Shown here: one piece after another, positions 21,666 through 31,734 of the stretch
How positions within the stretch are numbered: position 1 is the first letter of the stretch
Layout: every line of letters starts with the position of its first letter
Assembly (NCBI GenBank): GCA_032433765.1
Contig: JAVIAB010000139.1
Location: 40,965,978-41,029,977 of the forward strand
Source: Megaustenia siamemsis
Taxonomy: Eukaryota > Mollusca > Gastropoda > Stylommatophora > Ariophantidae
Length of the DNA stretch: 64,000 nt
Reading direction: 5' to 3'
The notes under the pieces: model-generated
Database searches by the model: none
What the model was told of the DNA's origin: nothing
What the model saw: only the letters and a program-made list of their open reading frames with translations
Position numbers and translations under genes: made by a program

Positions 21666-21895
21666 TCTTTTTCTGGGTCTTCCTCTTGGTCTTTTTCCAT
21701 GCATTCTTGAGAAGAACGCCCTTGATGGTGATTGTTGAGGATTCATTCTGACCAGGTGGCCAAACCATTTAAGTTGTTGTTGTTCTATATATTCTTGGCA
21801 GGGTTTTGTTCCTACCATTTTTCTTATGGTTTCATTTGGTATTCTATCTCTTCTTGTGTTATTTGTTACTTTTCTCAAGCATCGCATCTCACATG
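21655..21895 (-). mobile_element. LINE ORF2 C-terminal fragment, inverted copy (family F)
   Basis: The minus strand encodes RCLRKVTNNTRRDRIPNETI through YIEQQQLKWFGHLVRMNPQQ to RPRGRPRKRW, nearly identical to the plus-strand copy at 19.68-19.92 kb. Confidence 0.88.
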
Positions 21896-21987
21896 TATTG
21901 ATCTTTCTTTATTTCATTAAGTAGACCAAAATCCAAGGCATCCCAGAGTGTATTTTCCATTAGGTCAAAGAATTGTACAAACCTGCC

Positions 21988-23637
21988 AGATGATCGATCA
22001 CTACACAACGAGATGATCGATCACTACACAACGAGATGATCGATCGCTACACAACGAGATGATCGATCGCTGCACAACGAGATGATCGATCGCTGCACAA
22101 CGAGATGATCGATCGCTGCACAACGAGATGATCGATCACTACACAACGAGATGATCGATCGCTGCACAGCGAGATGATCGATCGCTACACAACGAGATGA
22201 TCGATCGCTGCACAACGAGATGATCGATCGCTACACAACGAGATGATCGATCGCTACACAACAAGATGATCGATCGCTACACAACGAGATGATCGATCGC
22301 TACACAACGAGGTGATCGATTGCTACACAACGAGATGATCGATCGCTACACAACGAGATGATCGATCGCTACACAACGAGATGATCGATCGCTACACAAC
22401 GAGATGATCGATCGCTACACAACGAGATGATCGATCGCTACACAACGAGCTGATCGATCGCTACACAACGAGATGATCGATCGCTACACAACGAGATGAT
22501 CGATCGCTACACAACGAGCTGATCGATCGCTACACAACGAGATGATCGATCGCTACACAACGAGATGATCGATCGCTACACAACGAGATGATCGATCGCT
22601 ACACAACGAGCTGATCGATCGCTACACAACGAGCTGATCGATCGCTACACAACGAGATGATCGATCGCTACACAACGAGATGATCGATCGCTACACAACG
22701 AGATGATCGATCGCTACACAACGAGATGATCGATCGCTACACAACGAGATGATCGATCGCTACACAACGAGATGATCGATCGCTACACAACAAGATGATC
22801 GATCGCTACACAACGAGATGATCGATCGCTACACAACAAGATGATCGATCGCTACACAACGAGATGATCGATCGCTACACAACGAGATGATCGATCGCTA
22901 CACAACGAAATGATCGATCGCTACACAACGAGATGATCGCTACACAACGAGCTGATCGATCGCTACACAACGAGATGATCGATCGCTACACAACGAGATG
23001 ATCGATCGCTACACAACGAGATGATCGATCGCTACACAACGAGATGATCGATCGCTACACAACGAGATGATCGATCGCTACACAACGAGATGATCGATCG
23101 CTACACAACGAGATGATCGATCGCTACACAACAAGATGATCGATCGCTACACAACGAGATGATCGATCGCTACACAACAAGATGATCGATCGCTACACAA
23201 CGAGATGATCGATCGCTACACAACGAGATGATCGATCGCTACACAACGAGATGATCGATCGCTACACAACGAAATGATCGATCGCTACACAACGAGATGA
23301 TCGCTACACAACGAGATGATCGATCGCTACACAACGAGATGATCGATCGCTACACAACAAGATGATCGATCGCTACACAACGAGATGATCGATCGCTACA
23401 CAACGAGATGATCGATCGCTACACAACAAGATGATCGATCGCTACACAACGAGATGATCGATCGCTACACAACGAGATGATCGATCGCTACACAACAAGA
23501 TGATCGATCGCTACACAACGAGATGATCGATCGCTACACAACGAGATGATCGATCGCTACACAACAAGATGATCGATCGCTACACAACAAGATGATCGTT
23601 CGCTACACAACGAGATGATCGATCGCTACACAACAAG
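21988..23637. repeat. 23-bp minisatellite, about 71 copies
   Basis: ATGATCGATCGCTACACAAC recurs every 23 bp (for example 22381 and 22404). The remaining bases are GAG, with AAG or GCT variants. Every copy carries the palindrome GATCGATC. Variant patterns recur in blocks: ACAAGATG copies and a shortened ATGATCGCTAC unit appear near 22935 and again near 23295, indicating segmental duplication inside the array. Confidence 0.97.
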
Positions 23638-23917
23638 TAAATATATAAAAATAGGGAAGATAAAATTTGAAAGTGAAATGAAGTCAAAGTTAGAATGTTA
23701 AAAAAAACGGAATAGATCAAGAGGTGAGACCCCTGAACAAAAAAAAAAAAAAACTTTTATTTTTCTGTAGCCCGGCCTACCACTCTAATATTGGCCAAAT
23801 CAGGCAATAATAGACAGAAGCTGCTCGACAAAACCATACCGAGCAGATACTATTAAAGATGGACATCTCCCTGATTGTCTGTGAAGATGTAAACGGCTAT
23901 ATTGACACATGCACCAA

Positions 23918-23958
23918 ACACACACACACACACACACATACACACACACACACACGCA

Positions 23959-23990
<32 letters not shown>

Positions 23991-24001
23991 CACACACACA
24001 C
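23918..24001. repeat. CA/CG microsatellite
   Basis: (CA)n with an internal (CACG)n block, the complement of the pattern at 6.6 kb. Confidence 0.95.
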
Positions 24002-24094
24002 AATTTCTTTGATTGCTTCGCTCATTAAAAGTATTTCATGTCTAACTTGTCATTCATGTCGTGTAATGAACATAACATCTTGAAATGTCTACAG

Positions 24095-24140
24095 AGTTTT
24101 AGAATATGAAGAACACAAACAACGGCTGATGTCACTAAAG
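24095..24140 (+). CDS. EH-domain protein exon 4: short coiled-coil exon
   Basis: A 46-bp exon lying between the acceptor AAATGTCTACAG and the donor GTTCGT. Entry phase 2 joins AG from exon 3 to A (Arg), and exit phase 0 matches exon 5. It encodes VLEYEEHKQRLMSLK, a charged helical stretch that continues the basic end of exon 3 and leads into ERRKLQ of exon 5. It was found because exon 3 (exit phase 2) and exon 5 (entry phase 0) cannot be joined directly. The donor is weaker than its neighbours, so confirmation from RNA would matter. Confidence 0.7.
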
Positions 24141-24286
24141 GTTCGTCATTTCATTTATTCGTAGCCAATCAATTAAAATGACTGTGATATTGCCTGTTAT
24201 CATAAATAATGATCCTTTAGAAATGAGATAACGAGAGAAAGAGTGGGTTTAGAATCATGTATGTTCAGTATACAGAAACAAAGAGA

Positions 24287-24540
24287 GGCGCGATAGTGCA
24301 GTGGTTAGTTAACTGTACTACAACGGACAAGGGGTAGAATTCTATCCCAACCGACTGCTTCCGCTTTCACACAGCCATAAATGGGTATCGGATTTTTTCT
24401 AGGAAAGTAAAGCGGCACTGGCGTAATACCGACCATATTACCCCAAAAATCACGTGCTGAAGGTCTGTAAAATTTATTGTCACTAACACCATATTCCCTA
24501 TACACCACTTGGCGTGACGGAGCTCTTTACTTTTTTTTTA
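24287..24540 (+). mobile_element. SINE-1 copy
   Basis: Starts GGCGCGATAGTGCAGTGG and contains ACCGACCATATTACCCC and CACTTGGCGTGACGG, ending in a T-rich CTTTACTTTTTTTT tail. More diverged than the copies at 12.65 and 19.47 kb. Confidence 0.88.
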
Positions 24541-24544
24541 ACTT

Positions 24545-25310
24545 TATACAGAGAACGAACTACAAGAAATGATAGACATAATAGTAAAAGAAAGCAACAA
24601 GAAAGGTCTCAGTCTGAATAGTAAGAAAACAGAAGTAATGGTTATATCGAAGAAACAATCATCACCATCATGCAGCATAAAAATAAACGAGACAAATCTG
24701 AAACAAGTGCAACGTTCCGAATACTAGGGCACAATAATAATATCAGATGGAAGATGCATCATAGAAATAAAAGGCAGAATAGCTCAGGCCAAAATAGCAC
24801 TTCAAAAAATGAAAAACATCTTATGCAACAAATCTATGTCAATAGAAATGAGAAAGAGAGTTCATCGGTGCTATATAGAACCAATTCTGACCTATGGAAG
24901 CGAACCATGGACAGTAGACAAATAAATGAAAAGACAATTAGAGGTCACAGAAATGGGATTTCTCAGAAGAATGTTGAAAGTTCCCTGAACAGCTAAAAAG
25001 ACCAACAAGGAAATTATCAATGAGGCCAACACAAAAAGGGAGCTCCTAAGAAACATCAGAAAGAAACAATCAATTTTTTTTTTCAGGAACACCATGAGAA
25101 GAGCAAAGTTGTAATACTTGGTTACAGCTGGCAAAATACAGGGAAAGAGAGATCGCGGACGACAAAGAGATAAAATACTGGATAGCTTGGTGTCATGGCA
25201 AACAGTCGAGAAACAGAACTGATACGATGCACTGTAGATTGAAGGTGGGGAAAGGACATGATCACGAACGCCAACCGGTATGGCGCATGAAGATGATACA
25301 GAGACAATAA
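24545..25310 (+). mobile_element. LINE ORF2 3' half fragment (family D)
   Basis: Starts just after the position of the RT catalytic box (ENELQEM, then a KKGLSLNSKKTEVM-like stretch) and continues through a thumb-like region (SMEMRKRVHRCYIEPILTYG-like) to the FFRNTMRR / RDRGRQRD tail. Frames are broken repeatedly. Family D also occurs at 36.82-37.23 kb (plus), 42.27-42.49 kb (minus) and 44.34-44.52 kb (plus). Confidence 0.8.
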
Positions 25311-25489
25311 ATAAAATGGATTGCCCATCTGAAGTTAACGTCTTCTAATTTCATGCCAAACAAGGTAAATAGAAACAAGATAATGAGGCAGAGTTCGAGG
25401 CAGGCCTAGAATAAAACGGAAGGACAACGGTTCAGAAACTAACGATGGCTGAGGCTGTCAGAGGTGGTGAAAGTAGGGTAGAATTTTTT

Positions 25490-25765
25490 TTTTTTTCGTT
25501 CGCCAGATTTGACCTCTGACGAAGTCACAATTTTGTGTGTTAATAAATTTTTCCCTGGCAGTCGTGTGCATAGGCAGATAATTCCGACTTCAGAGGTACT
25601 CATATTTTTTCCGTCGATGAGTAATTGACGTTTCAAGCCGGGCCTCGCTGCTGAGACCAGGTGTGGTTGCCGCAGAGAGAAATTATAAATAAAAACCCCA
25701 ACCGGTGTAGCCGGGATTTGAACCCACAACCTCTGCCTCGAGACCAACCAGTCCCCAGGGTAGAA
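25490..25765 (-). mobile_element. tRNA-derived SINE, second family (SINE-3)
   Basis: The minus strand begins CTGGGGACTGGTTGGTCTCG and has a B-box GGTTCAAATCCCGGC. The body contains GCAACCACACCTGGTCTCAG, CGTCAATTACTCATCGACGG and TCTGACGAAGTC-type sequence. A second copy lacking the head lies at 61.07-61.29 kb (plus). Confidence 0.85.
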
Positions 25766-25987
25766 TTTAATATAAAATATAAAACTTGGACCATGATGAT
25801 AGTTAGTATCCCTCTGAATAAAGAGCTTTAAATGTCTCTCAAAATTAGAAACAAAGTGTACCAAATATATCATATTGTTTGTGTGGTAATGAGCATTCTA
25901 TTACACGTTGATCACCGATTCAAACCATGACAAACGCACAATAAGGTATAAGACAATCGTTAAACTACAGGATTAATACATTTACAG

Positions 25988-26068
25988 GAAAGACGCAAGT
26001 TACAGGCGGTTAGAGAAGCCAAGAGACTCGACCTTGCAAAACAAAAAGTTGGATATCTTCAAGAGTTG
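25988..26068 (+). CDS. EH-domain protein exon 5: coiled coil
   Basis: An 81-bp exon with acceptor TACATTTACAG and donor GTGAGT, phase 0 in and out. It encodes ERRKLQAVREAKRLDLAKQK, then VGYLQEL, which is strongly helical and charged with heptad-like Leu/Val spacing. The last bases of the exon and its donor are part of the tandem repeat that follows, so the same donor motif recurs downstream more than ten times. Confidence 0.9.
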
Positions 26069-26535
26069 GTGAGTTATGCATTCCTTATAATAGTTCAAGT
26101 GTTGGTGAGTTATGATTCCCTATAATAGTTTAAGTGTTGGTGAGTTATGATTCCCTATAATAGTTTAAGTGTTGATGAGCTATGATTCCCTAGAATAGTT
26201 CAAGTGTTGGTGAGTTATGATTCCCTATAATAGTTCAAGTGTTGGTGAGTTATGATTCCCTATAATAGTTCAAGAGTTGGTGAGTTATGCATTCCCTATA
26301 ATAGTTCAAGAGTTGGTGAGTTATGATTCCCTATAATAGTTCAAGAGTTGGTGAGTTATGATTCCCTATAATAGTTCAAGAGCTGGTGAGTTATGATTCC
26401 CTATAATAGTTCAAGTGTTGGTGAGTTATGCATTCCCTATAATGGTTCAAGTGTTGGTGAGTTTTGCATTCCCTATAATAGTTCAAGAGTTGGTGAGATA
26501 TGCATTCCCTATAATAGTTCAAGTGTTGGTGAGTT
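26063..26535 (+). repeat. 35/36-bp minisatellite that repeats the exon 5 splice donor
   Basis: The unit contains CAAGAGTTG or CAAGTGTTG, then GTGAGTTATG, then ATTCCCTATAATAGTT. The first copy is the genuine end of exon 5. GTGAG follows TTG-type sequence at 26069, 26105, 26140, 26210, 26245, 26280, 26316, 26351, 26386, 26421, 26457, 26493 and 26529; the copy at 26175 is mutated to ATGAGC. The first extension is 36 bp and in frame (12 residues). The next unit introduces a TAA. Confidence 0.95.
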
Positions 26536-26850
26536 ATATATTGATCTAAAAATGTATTGCTTTTATTACACCAAGTGTAGAACGTTCCTCGGGCATATTA
26601 TCTTACTATTGCTCAATTCATATTAATTAAGACCACACTATCATCATTCGTTGTTAGGTCTATTTAGACATAATTGATAAGACTAACACAAGCAATGAAG
26701 TGTTTACTGCAGTTTGATCAGTGGATGTATTGATTGTTGAAATGTGGAGAAAGATGAGACATTTTGAATTGTCCGTCTGTCGCTTTTGGATGTCGACATT
26801 TAAGACATCTTTTTTCCCTGACAACTTGTTGTAGCCTCATCCATCTTGCT
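26536..26850. other. intron sequence without recognised elements
   Basis: Nothing beyond short AT-rich runs. Confidence 0.5.
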
Positions 26851-26853
26851 GCG

Positions 26854-27268
26854 CTAGATTGACTGAAATACCCTGACGGTAATGCCGATTAATATGTTAC
26901 TTTATTGTGTTCCCCCCCCCTCTAGATTGATTGAAATACCCTGACGGTAATGCCGATTAATATGTTATTTTATTGTGTCCCCCCCCCACTCTAGATTAAT
27001 TGAAATACCCTGACGGTAATGCCGATTAATATGTTATTTTATTGTGTCCCCCCCCCCACTCTAGATTGATTGAAATACCCTGACGGTAATGCCGATTAAT
27101 ATGTTATTTTATTGTGTCCCCCCCCCCACTCTAGATTGATTGAAATACCCTGACGGTAATGCCGATTAATATGTTATTTTATTGTGTCCCCCCCCCCACT
27201 CTAGATTGATTGAAATACCCTGACGGTAATGCCGATTAATATGTTACTTTATTGTGCCCCCCCCCCTC

Positions 27269-27299
<31 letters not shown>

Positions 27300-27300
27300 G
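26854..27300. repeat. 68-70-bp minisatellite, about 6 copies, ending in a CT run
   Basis: CTAGATTGATTGAAATACCC starts at 26854 (variant), 26922, 26991, 27061, 27131 and 27201. Each unit contains TGACGGTAATGCCGATTAAT and a C run of 8-10. The C run grows by about one base per step from left to right, which explains the drift of the period from 68 to 70. A (CT)n stretch follows at 27270-27299. Confidence 0.96.
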
Positions 27301-27357
27301 CGATCAAGACTCAATAAGAGTAGGATTCCAGACTCTCTCATGAAGTTAGCTGTCTGT

Positions 27358-28155
27358 TTAAACGAATCGATTGCTCCATATAGTTTTTTCTTCCAGGGTG
27401 GTGGGAGTGGAGCGCATTGCTCTACTCAGGTCTGTGTACTGGGGGCAATCCTGTAGAACATGTTTTGTAGTCATATTGTCCAGTGTACAGTGGAGTAGGC
27501 TGGTTGTTCCTATTTTGAGTTTGGTTAACATGTGATTTCTTATTCTATTGTGGCTAGTGCGTAGGCGAAGTATGATGACTTGATCCCTCCTTGATAGTTG
27601 GTGGTATCCGTCACTCTCGTTATGCTTTGGGTGTTCTCGTTTCCATTTTTCATGGAAATGACCATTGAGGATGGATTTGGCTTCATCATAACTGAGCGGA
27701 TGGTTCTCTTGCGGTAATCCCCCTCCCACTTTAGTTAATTTGTCTGCGCGTTCGTTCCCGTGTATATTACAGTGTGATGGTATCCACTGAATGACTACTC
27801 TCTGGAAGTTATTGCATAGTTGGTCCAGGGTTGTTCTCATGTCATCTTGTTCATTGCTCTTGTGACTTTTTAGAGCTGATAGTACTGACAGTGCATCAGT
27901 CAGAATCACCAAGTTATTGTGCATGTTATTTTTGTGTTGAGTAGCCAGTGTTGCAGCATCTCTGATGGCCTCAGTTTCTGCTTTAAAATTGTTTGAGAAT
28001 TGTCCAGTAGCTATTGACTTGGTGATCTCGTCCTGATTATTCAGCGTCAAGAACACACCTCCCCCTCCACTTCTGGTGGCATTTGTAGCAGAGCCATCTG
28101 TGTATATGTGGGACCAAGAGTCCTGTGGGTAGGTATCGTGTATGTGTTTTTCTGC
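27358..28155 (-). pseudogene. LINE RNase H domain and Cys/His tail
   Basis: The minus strand first gives YTDGSATNATRSGGGG (near 28,100), then FKAETEAIRDAATLA, LTDALSVLSALKSH and HGNERADKLTK, which supply the D-E-D-D residues of RNase HI. The C-terminal part has RRDQVIILRLRTSHNRIRNH and VLQDCPQYTDL, a degenerate Cys/His motif. The open frame 27,358-28,056 is intact for 232 codons, and TDGS lies just upstream of its first Met. Confidence 0.9.
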
Positions 28156-29239
28156 TACGTGTTTTCTTTCTGTGTCTGATTGGGTGCCTTTTTCATGATT
28201 CCTGTTATATTTTCCTTAAGTTCTGGTATTTTATGTTTTCCATGAGGAGACATATCAGATGGGCCCAAGGGTTTCGATATTGTTTGGGAAAGTACTGGGT
28301 CTCCAGTAGTTAGTTCATTGGCAACTGCAGCAAAGTTGCTCCTCTTTAGTCGTACAATTCCGGAACCAGTTATTCTTTGGTGCATGGGGTGGCTAAGGAG
28401 CCTTCTATATTTCTCCGCTTGTTGCAATACTTTAGTGACCCGTCTGTCATCTAAGGGTTGTAAACCCTTCAGATATACGCAGATCATGATGCGTATATTG
28501 CTGAGTGTATTCTGGGTGGAGTGTCCATTACGATGTCATTTATGAAAATTAAAAAGAGTGTTGGGGACAAGACTCCGCCTTGTGGGACACCTTTTTCGAT
28601 AGAGACCTTCTTACTTAGTTGACCTTGAACTTGTACTCTGGCCGTTCTATCCTGAAGGTATTGAGAGACCCAATTGAATAAACGACCCTGGATGCCAAGT
28701 CTAAAAAGCTTGTTCTTTAAACCCTCTCGCCAAACCCTATCACAAGCCTTCTCCATGTCGACCCACACTGCCAGTGTGTGTTTCTTTTCTTGTAGAGCAT
28801 CCTCTATTTCCTGTGCAATGTAGGTGACCAGGTCTTCAGTTGATCTGTGCTGACGGAAGCCACTTTGTTGTGGTACGGTTTGTTGTTTTATCTCCAAATG
28901 CCACATAAGTCTTCTGTTAACCAGCCTTTCCATGAGTTTACTCAGGCAGCTCCGTAGGCTAATTGGTCTACATCTACTTGGGTCTAGTGGATCTTTTCCA
29001 CGCTTGAGGATGGGCATCATAATAGCTCCTTTCCAGATTGCCGGCACATAACCTCTCTTCCAGCTAGCATTTATTATCCTTAGAAGCTGGCTCTTGGCTT
29101 TCTGTCCCAGATTTAGGAGCATTTCGTTGGAGATTCCATCTTTACCAGGGGAACATTTGATCTTCAATCCTTTGAGGGCAACATCTAATTCATTTGGGGT
29201 AAAGATGGTCGTCTGATGCTCTTCTGGTGCTAAAGGCAT
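28155..29239 (-). pseudogene. LINE reverse transcriptase, catalytic box deleted
   Basis: The minus-strand frame 28,484-29,239 has KCSPGKDGISNEML, the CRPISLRSCLSKLMERLVNR motif, QSGFRQHRSTEDLV, the first catalytic Asp in AVWVDMEKACDRVWREGL, and GVPQGGVLSPTLFLIFINDI. It ends AIYAS-stop where YADD is expected. The next frame resumes with YLKGLQPLDDRRVTKVLQQA, which in complete I-type elements lies well downstream. The thumb region (inferred at roughly 170 residues) is therefore missing. Confidence 0.85.
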
Positions 29240-29475
29240 GTGTTTTGCATCTTGGTTTTCCCGTCTTGCAACTTTCTGTTTGTCTGTTGGAATGTTTATT
29301 CTACTAATGTTTTTGTAAGTCTCTATCAGTAGATTTGCTGCCCGTTTGCCTGTGAGGATGTTCTGATTGTGTGTTAATGATATTGGAGGTCGGCAGTTGT
29401 TTTCGTCGCTCAGAGCTTTCGCAAGTTTCCATAGTTTATGACCATTTTTGTCTAGATTAAGGCTCTCTGTTTTGT

Positions 29476-30238
29476 CTATCCACTCTGTCTTGCTGATATC
29501 ATGACCTCACGTCTGTATTTGGCCGAGGCTGCTTTGTAGGCAATGTTGCTGTCTGTGCTGTGTGATGTTTCAGCTAGTTCTCTGGCAGAGTCCAGTTCCT
29601 CTTCTAGTCTTTGTATTTTCTTGTTCCAGTATGGCTTGTAGTTTGTTCTTGCTTCTCTAGGAATGGATTCTTTAGCAGCTCTCAGGATTCCATTTGTTAA
29701 CCGCTCTATAATATTATTGACCTTCTTTTCGTGGGTGTTGATAGGTGCAGTATATGCATCAGTGAGCCTTGCAAACTTTGCCCAATCTGCTCTCTTATAG
29801 TTCCAGCAGGGAAGAGGTATTTGCAACTACTGTTTGTGAGCAAGATCCACTGAAAGTTTGACTGGTCTATGGTCACTATCTCCAAGTTGGTTCAGCACTT
29901 TTCTGGTTATTTTGATAGTTATGTCTCCAGTTGCAAACGCTAGGTCGGGAGTGGAAGTTGTTTTCCATCTTCTTGAGTAGACGGTTGGGGGGGGGGGGGG
30001 GGTCCTCCCTAGAGTTTTTGAGGAATAAGTTGTTGTTTATTTCCCATTCTTCCACTTCTTCACCTGGAACATTGGACTCCTTATATCCCCATCTTTCAGA
30101 GTGGCTGTTAACGTCTTCTACTACCAGACACTTTGATGGTGTTATTTCCATTGACTCCAGTTTTAGTAATTTGTCATTTGGACAGTGTATATTAAATATC
30201 CTTATACTAGCGGAGTTAATGTATAGGTCTGTACACAT
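29476..30238 (-). pseudogene. LINE endonuclease fragment and linker
   Basis: The minus strand has RIFNIHCPND and VVEDVNSHSERWGY, which correspond to the metal-binding GDFNxH motif of apurinic-type LINE endonucleases (here changed to EDVNSH). A poly-G tract (29,987-30,002) adds a proline run and shifts the frame. The frame 29,476-29,826 covers the linker before the RT (KADWAKFARLTDAY-like). Confidence 0.8.
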
Positions 30239-30317
30239 GATCTCTGCCTCTCCATTTGTGACTACATCTGTTTTGCTGGGATGGAATTTTTAATAAGTAT
30301 AAGAATTAATTTGCAGA

Positions 30318-31730
30318 ATTTCCTAAACCTGTGTTTCCTAAACCTGTTCTTGTAAAACCTAAACCTTTTCTTTGTCCCTAAACCTATTCTTTGTCCCTAA
30401 ACCTATTCTTTGTCCCTAAACCCTTCCTTTGTTCCTAAACCTATTCTTGTGTACCTAAACCTTTTCTTTGTCCCTAAATCTATTCTTGAGTCCCTAAAAC
30501 ATTTCTTGTGTACATAAACATTTGCTTGTGTCCCTAATCCTTTTGTTGTGTCCCTAAAACATTTACTTGTGTCCCTAAACCTTTTATTGTGTCCCTAAAC
30601 CTTTTCTTGTGTCCCTAATCCTTTTGTTGTGTCCCTAAGCCTTTCCTTCTGTCCCTAATCCTTTTGTTGTGTCCCTAAAACATTTACTTGTGTCCCTAAA
30701 CCTTTTCTTGTGTCCCTAATCCTTTTGTTGTGTCCCTAAACCTTTTCTTGTGTCCCTAAACCTTTTGTTGAGTCCCTAAAACATTTACTTGTGTACCTAA
30801 ACCTTTTCTTGTATCCTAAAACATTTACTTGTGTCCCTAAACTTTTTGTTGAGTCCCTAAAACATTTACTTGTGTCCCTAAACCTTTTGTTGAGTCCCTC
30901 AAACATTTACTTGTGTCCCTAAACCTTTTCTTGTGTCCCTAAAACATATACTTGTGTCCCTAAACTTTTTGTTGAGTCCCTAAAACATTTACTTGTGTCC
31001 CTAAACCTTTTGTTGAGTCCCTCAAACATTTACTTGTGTCCATAAACCTTTTCTTGTGTTCCTAAAACATTTACTTGTGTCCCTAAACCTTTTCTTGTGT
31101 CCCTAAATCTTTTCTTGTGTCCCATAATCCTTTTGTTGTGTCCCTAAACCTTTTCTTGTATCCCTAAAACATTTGCTTGTGTCCCTAAACCTTTTGTTGA
31201 GTCCCTAAAACATTTGCTTGTGTCCCTAAACATTTTGTTGAGTCCCTAAAACATTTACTTGTGTCCCTAAACCTTTTCTTGTGTCCCTAAACCTTTTCTT
31301 GTGTCCCATAATCCTTTTGTTGTGTCCCTAAACCTTTTCTTGTGTCCCTAAACCTCTTGTTAAATCCCTAAAACATTTACTTGTGTCCCTAAACCTTTTC
31401 TTGTATCCCTAAAACATTTGCTTGTGTCCCTAAACCTCTTGTTAAATCCCTAAAACATTTGCTTGTGTCCCTAATCCTTTTCTTGTCTCCCTAAACCTTT
31501 TGCTTGTGTCCCTGAACCTTTTCGTGTCTCCCTAAACCTTTTGCTTGTGTCCCTAAAACATTTACTTGTGTCCCTAAACGTTTTCTTGTGTCCCTCAAAC
31601 TTTTCCTGTGTCCCTAAACCTTTAAATGTGTCCCTCAAACTTTGCACGTGTCCATAAACATTTGCTTGTGTCCCTCAACCTTTTCTTATGTCCCTAAACT
31701 TTTTCTTGTGTTCCTAAAGATTTTCTAGCG
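30318..31730. repeat. 20/21-bp minisatellite, about 68 copies
   Basis: Units alternate between TGTCCCTAAACCTTTTCTTG (20 bp) and a 21-bp form with CCCTAAAACATTTACTTG; AGTCCCTAAA and ATCCCTAAA variants occur. Almost every unit contains CCCTAA. Runs of units recur as higher-order blocks, for example the AAACATTTACTTG-type and CATAATCCTTTTGTTG-type pair near 31,125 and 31,310. Confidence 0.96.
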
Positions 31731-31734
31731 TCCT

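Larger units (their letters stand above)
27325..30295 (-). mobile_element. I-type non-LTR retrotransposon with RNase H, 5'-truncated and broken
   Basis: Read on the minus strand from about 30,290: part of an apurinic-type endonuclease, a linker, a reverse transcriptase missing its catalytic box, an RNase H domain and a Cys/His C-terminus. The combination of endonuclease, RT and RNase H places it near the I group of LINEs. The sequence is interrupted by frameshifts, a G16 run at 29,987-30,002 and a deletion at the RT active site. It lies in the intron between exons 5 and 6 in antisense orientation. Confidence 0.9.

Noticed and set aside
21257..21751. 164-codon ORF with a 16-residue repeat
   Set aside because: The 48-bp period keeps the frame open automatically; the end runs into antisense LINE sequence.
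21988..23637. CRISPR-like regular repeats
   Set aside because: Head-to-tail 23-bp units without variable spacers; the sequence is eukaryotic.
23640..23740. Missing exon between exons 3 and 5 ending at AAGAG then GTGAGA
   Set aside because: Every frame with the required entry phase contains a stop; 24,095-24,140 fits better.
30318..31730. Interstitial telomere
   Set aside because: The period is 20-21 bp with only one CCCTAA per unit; no pure hexamer run.
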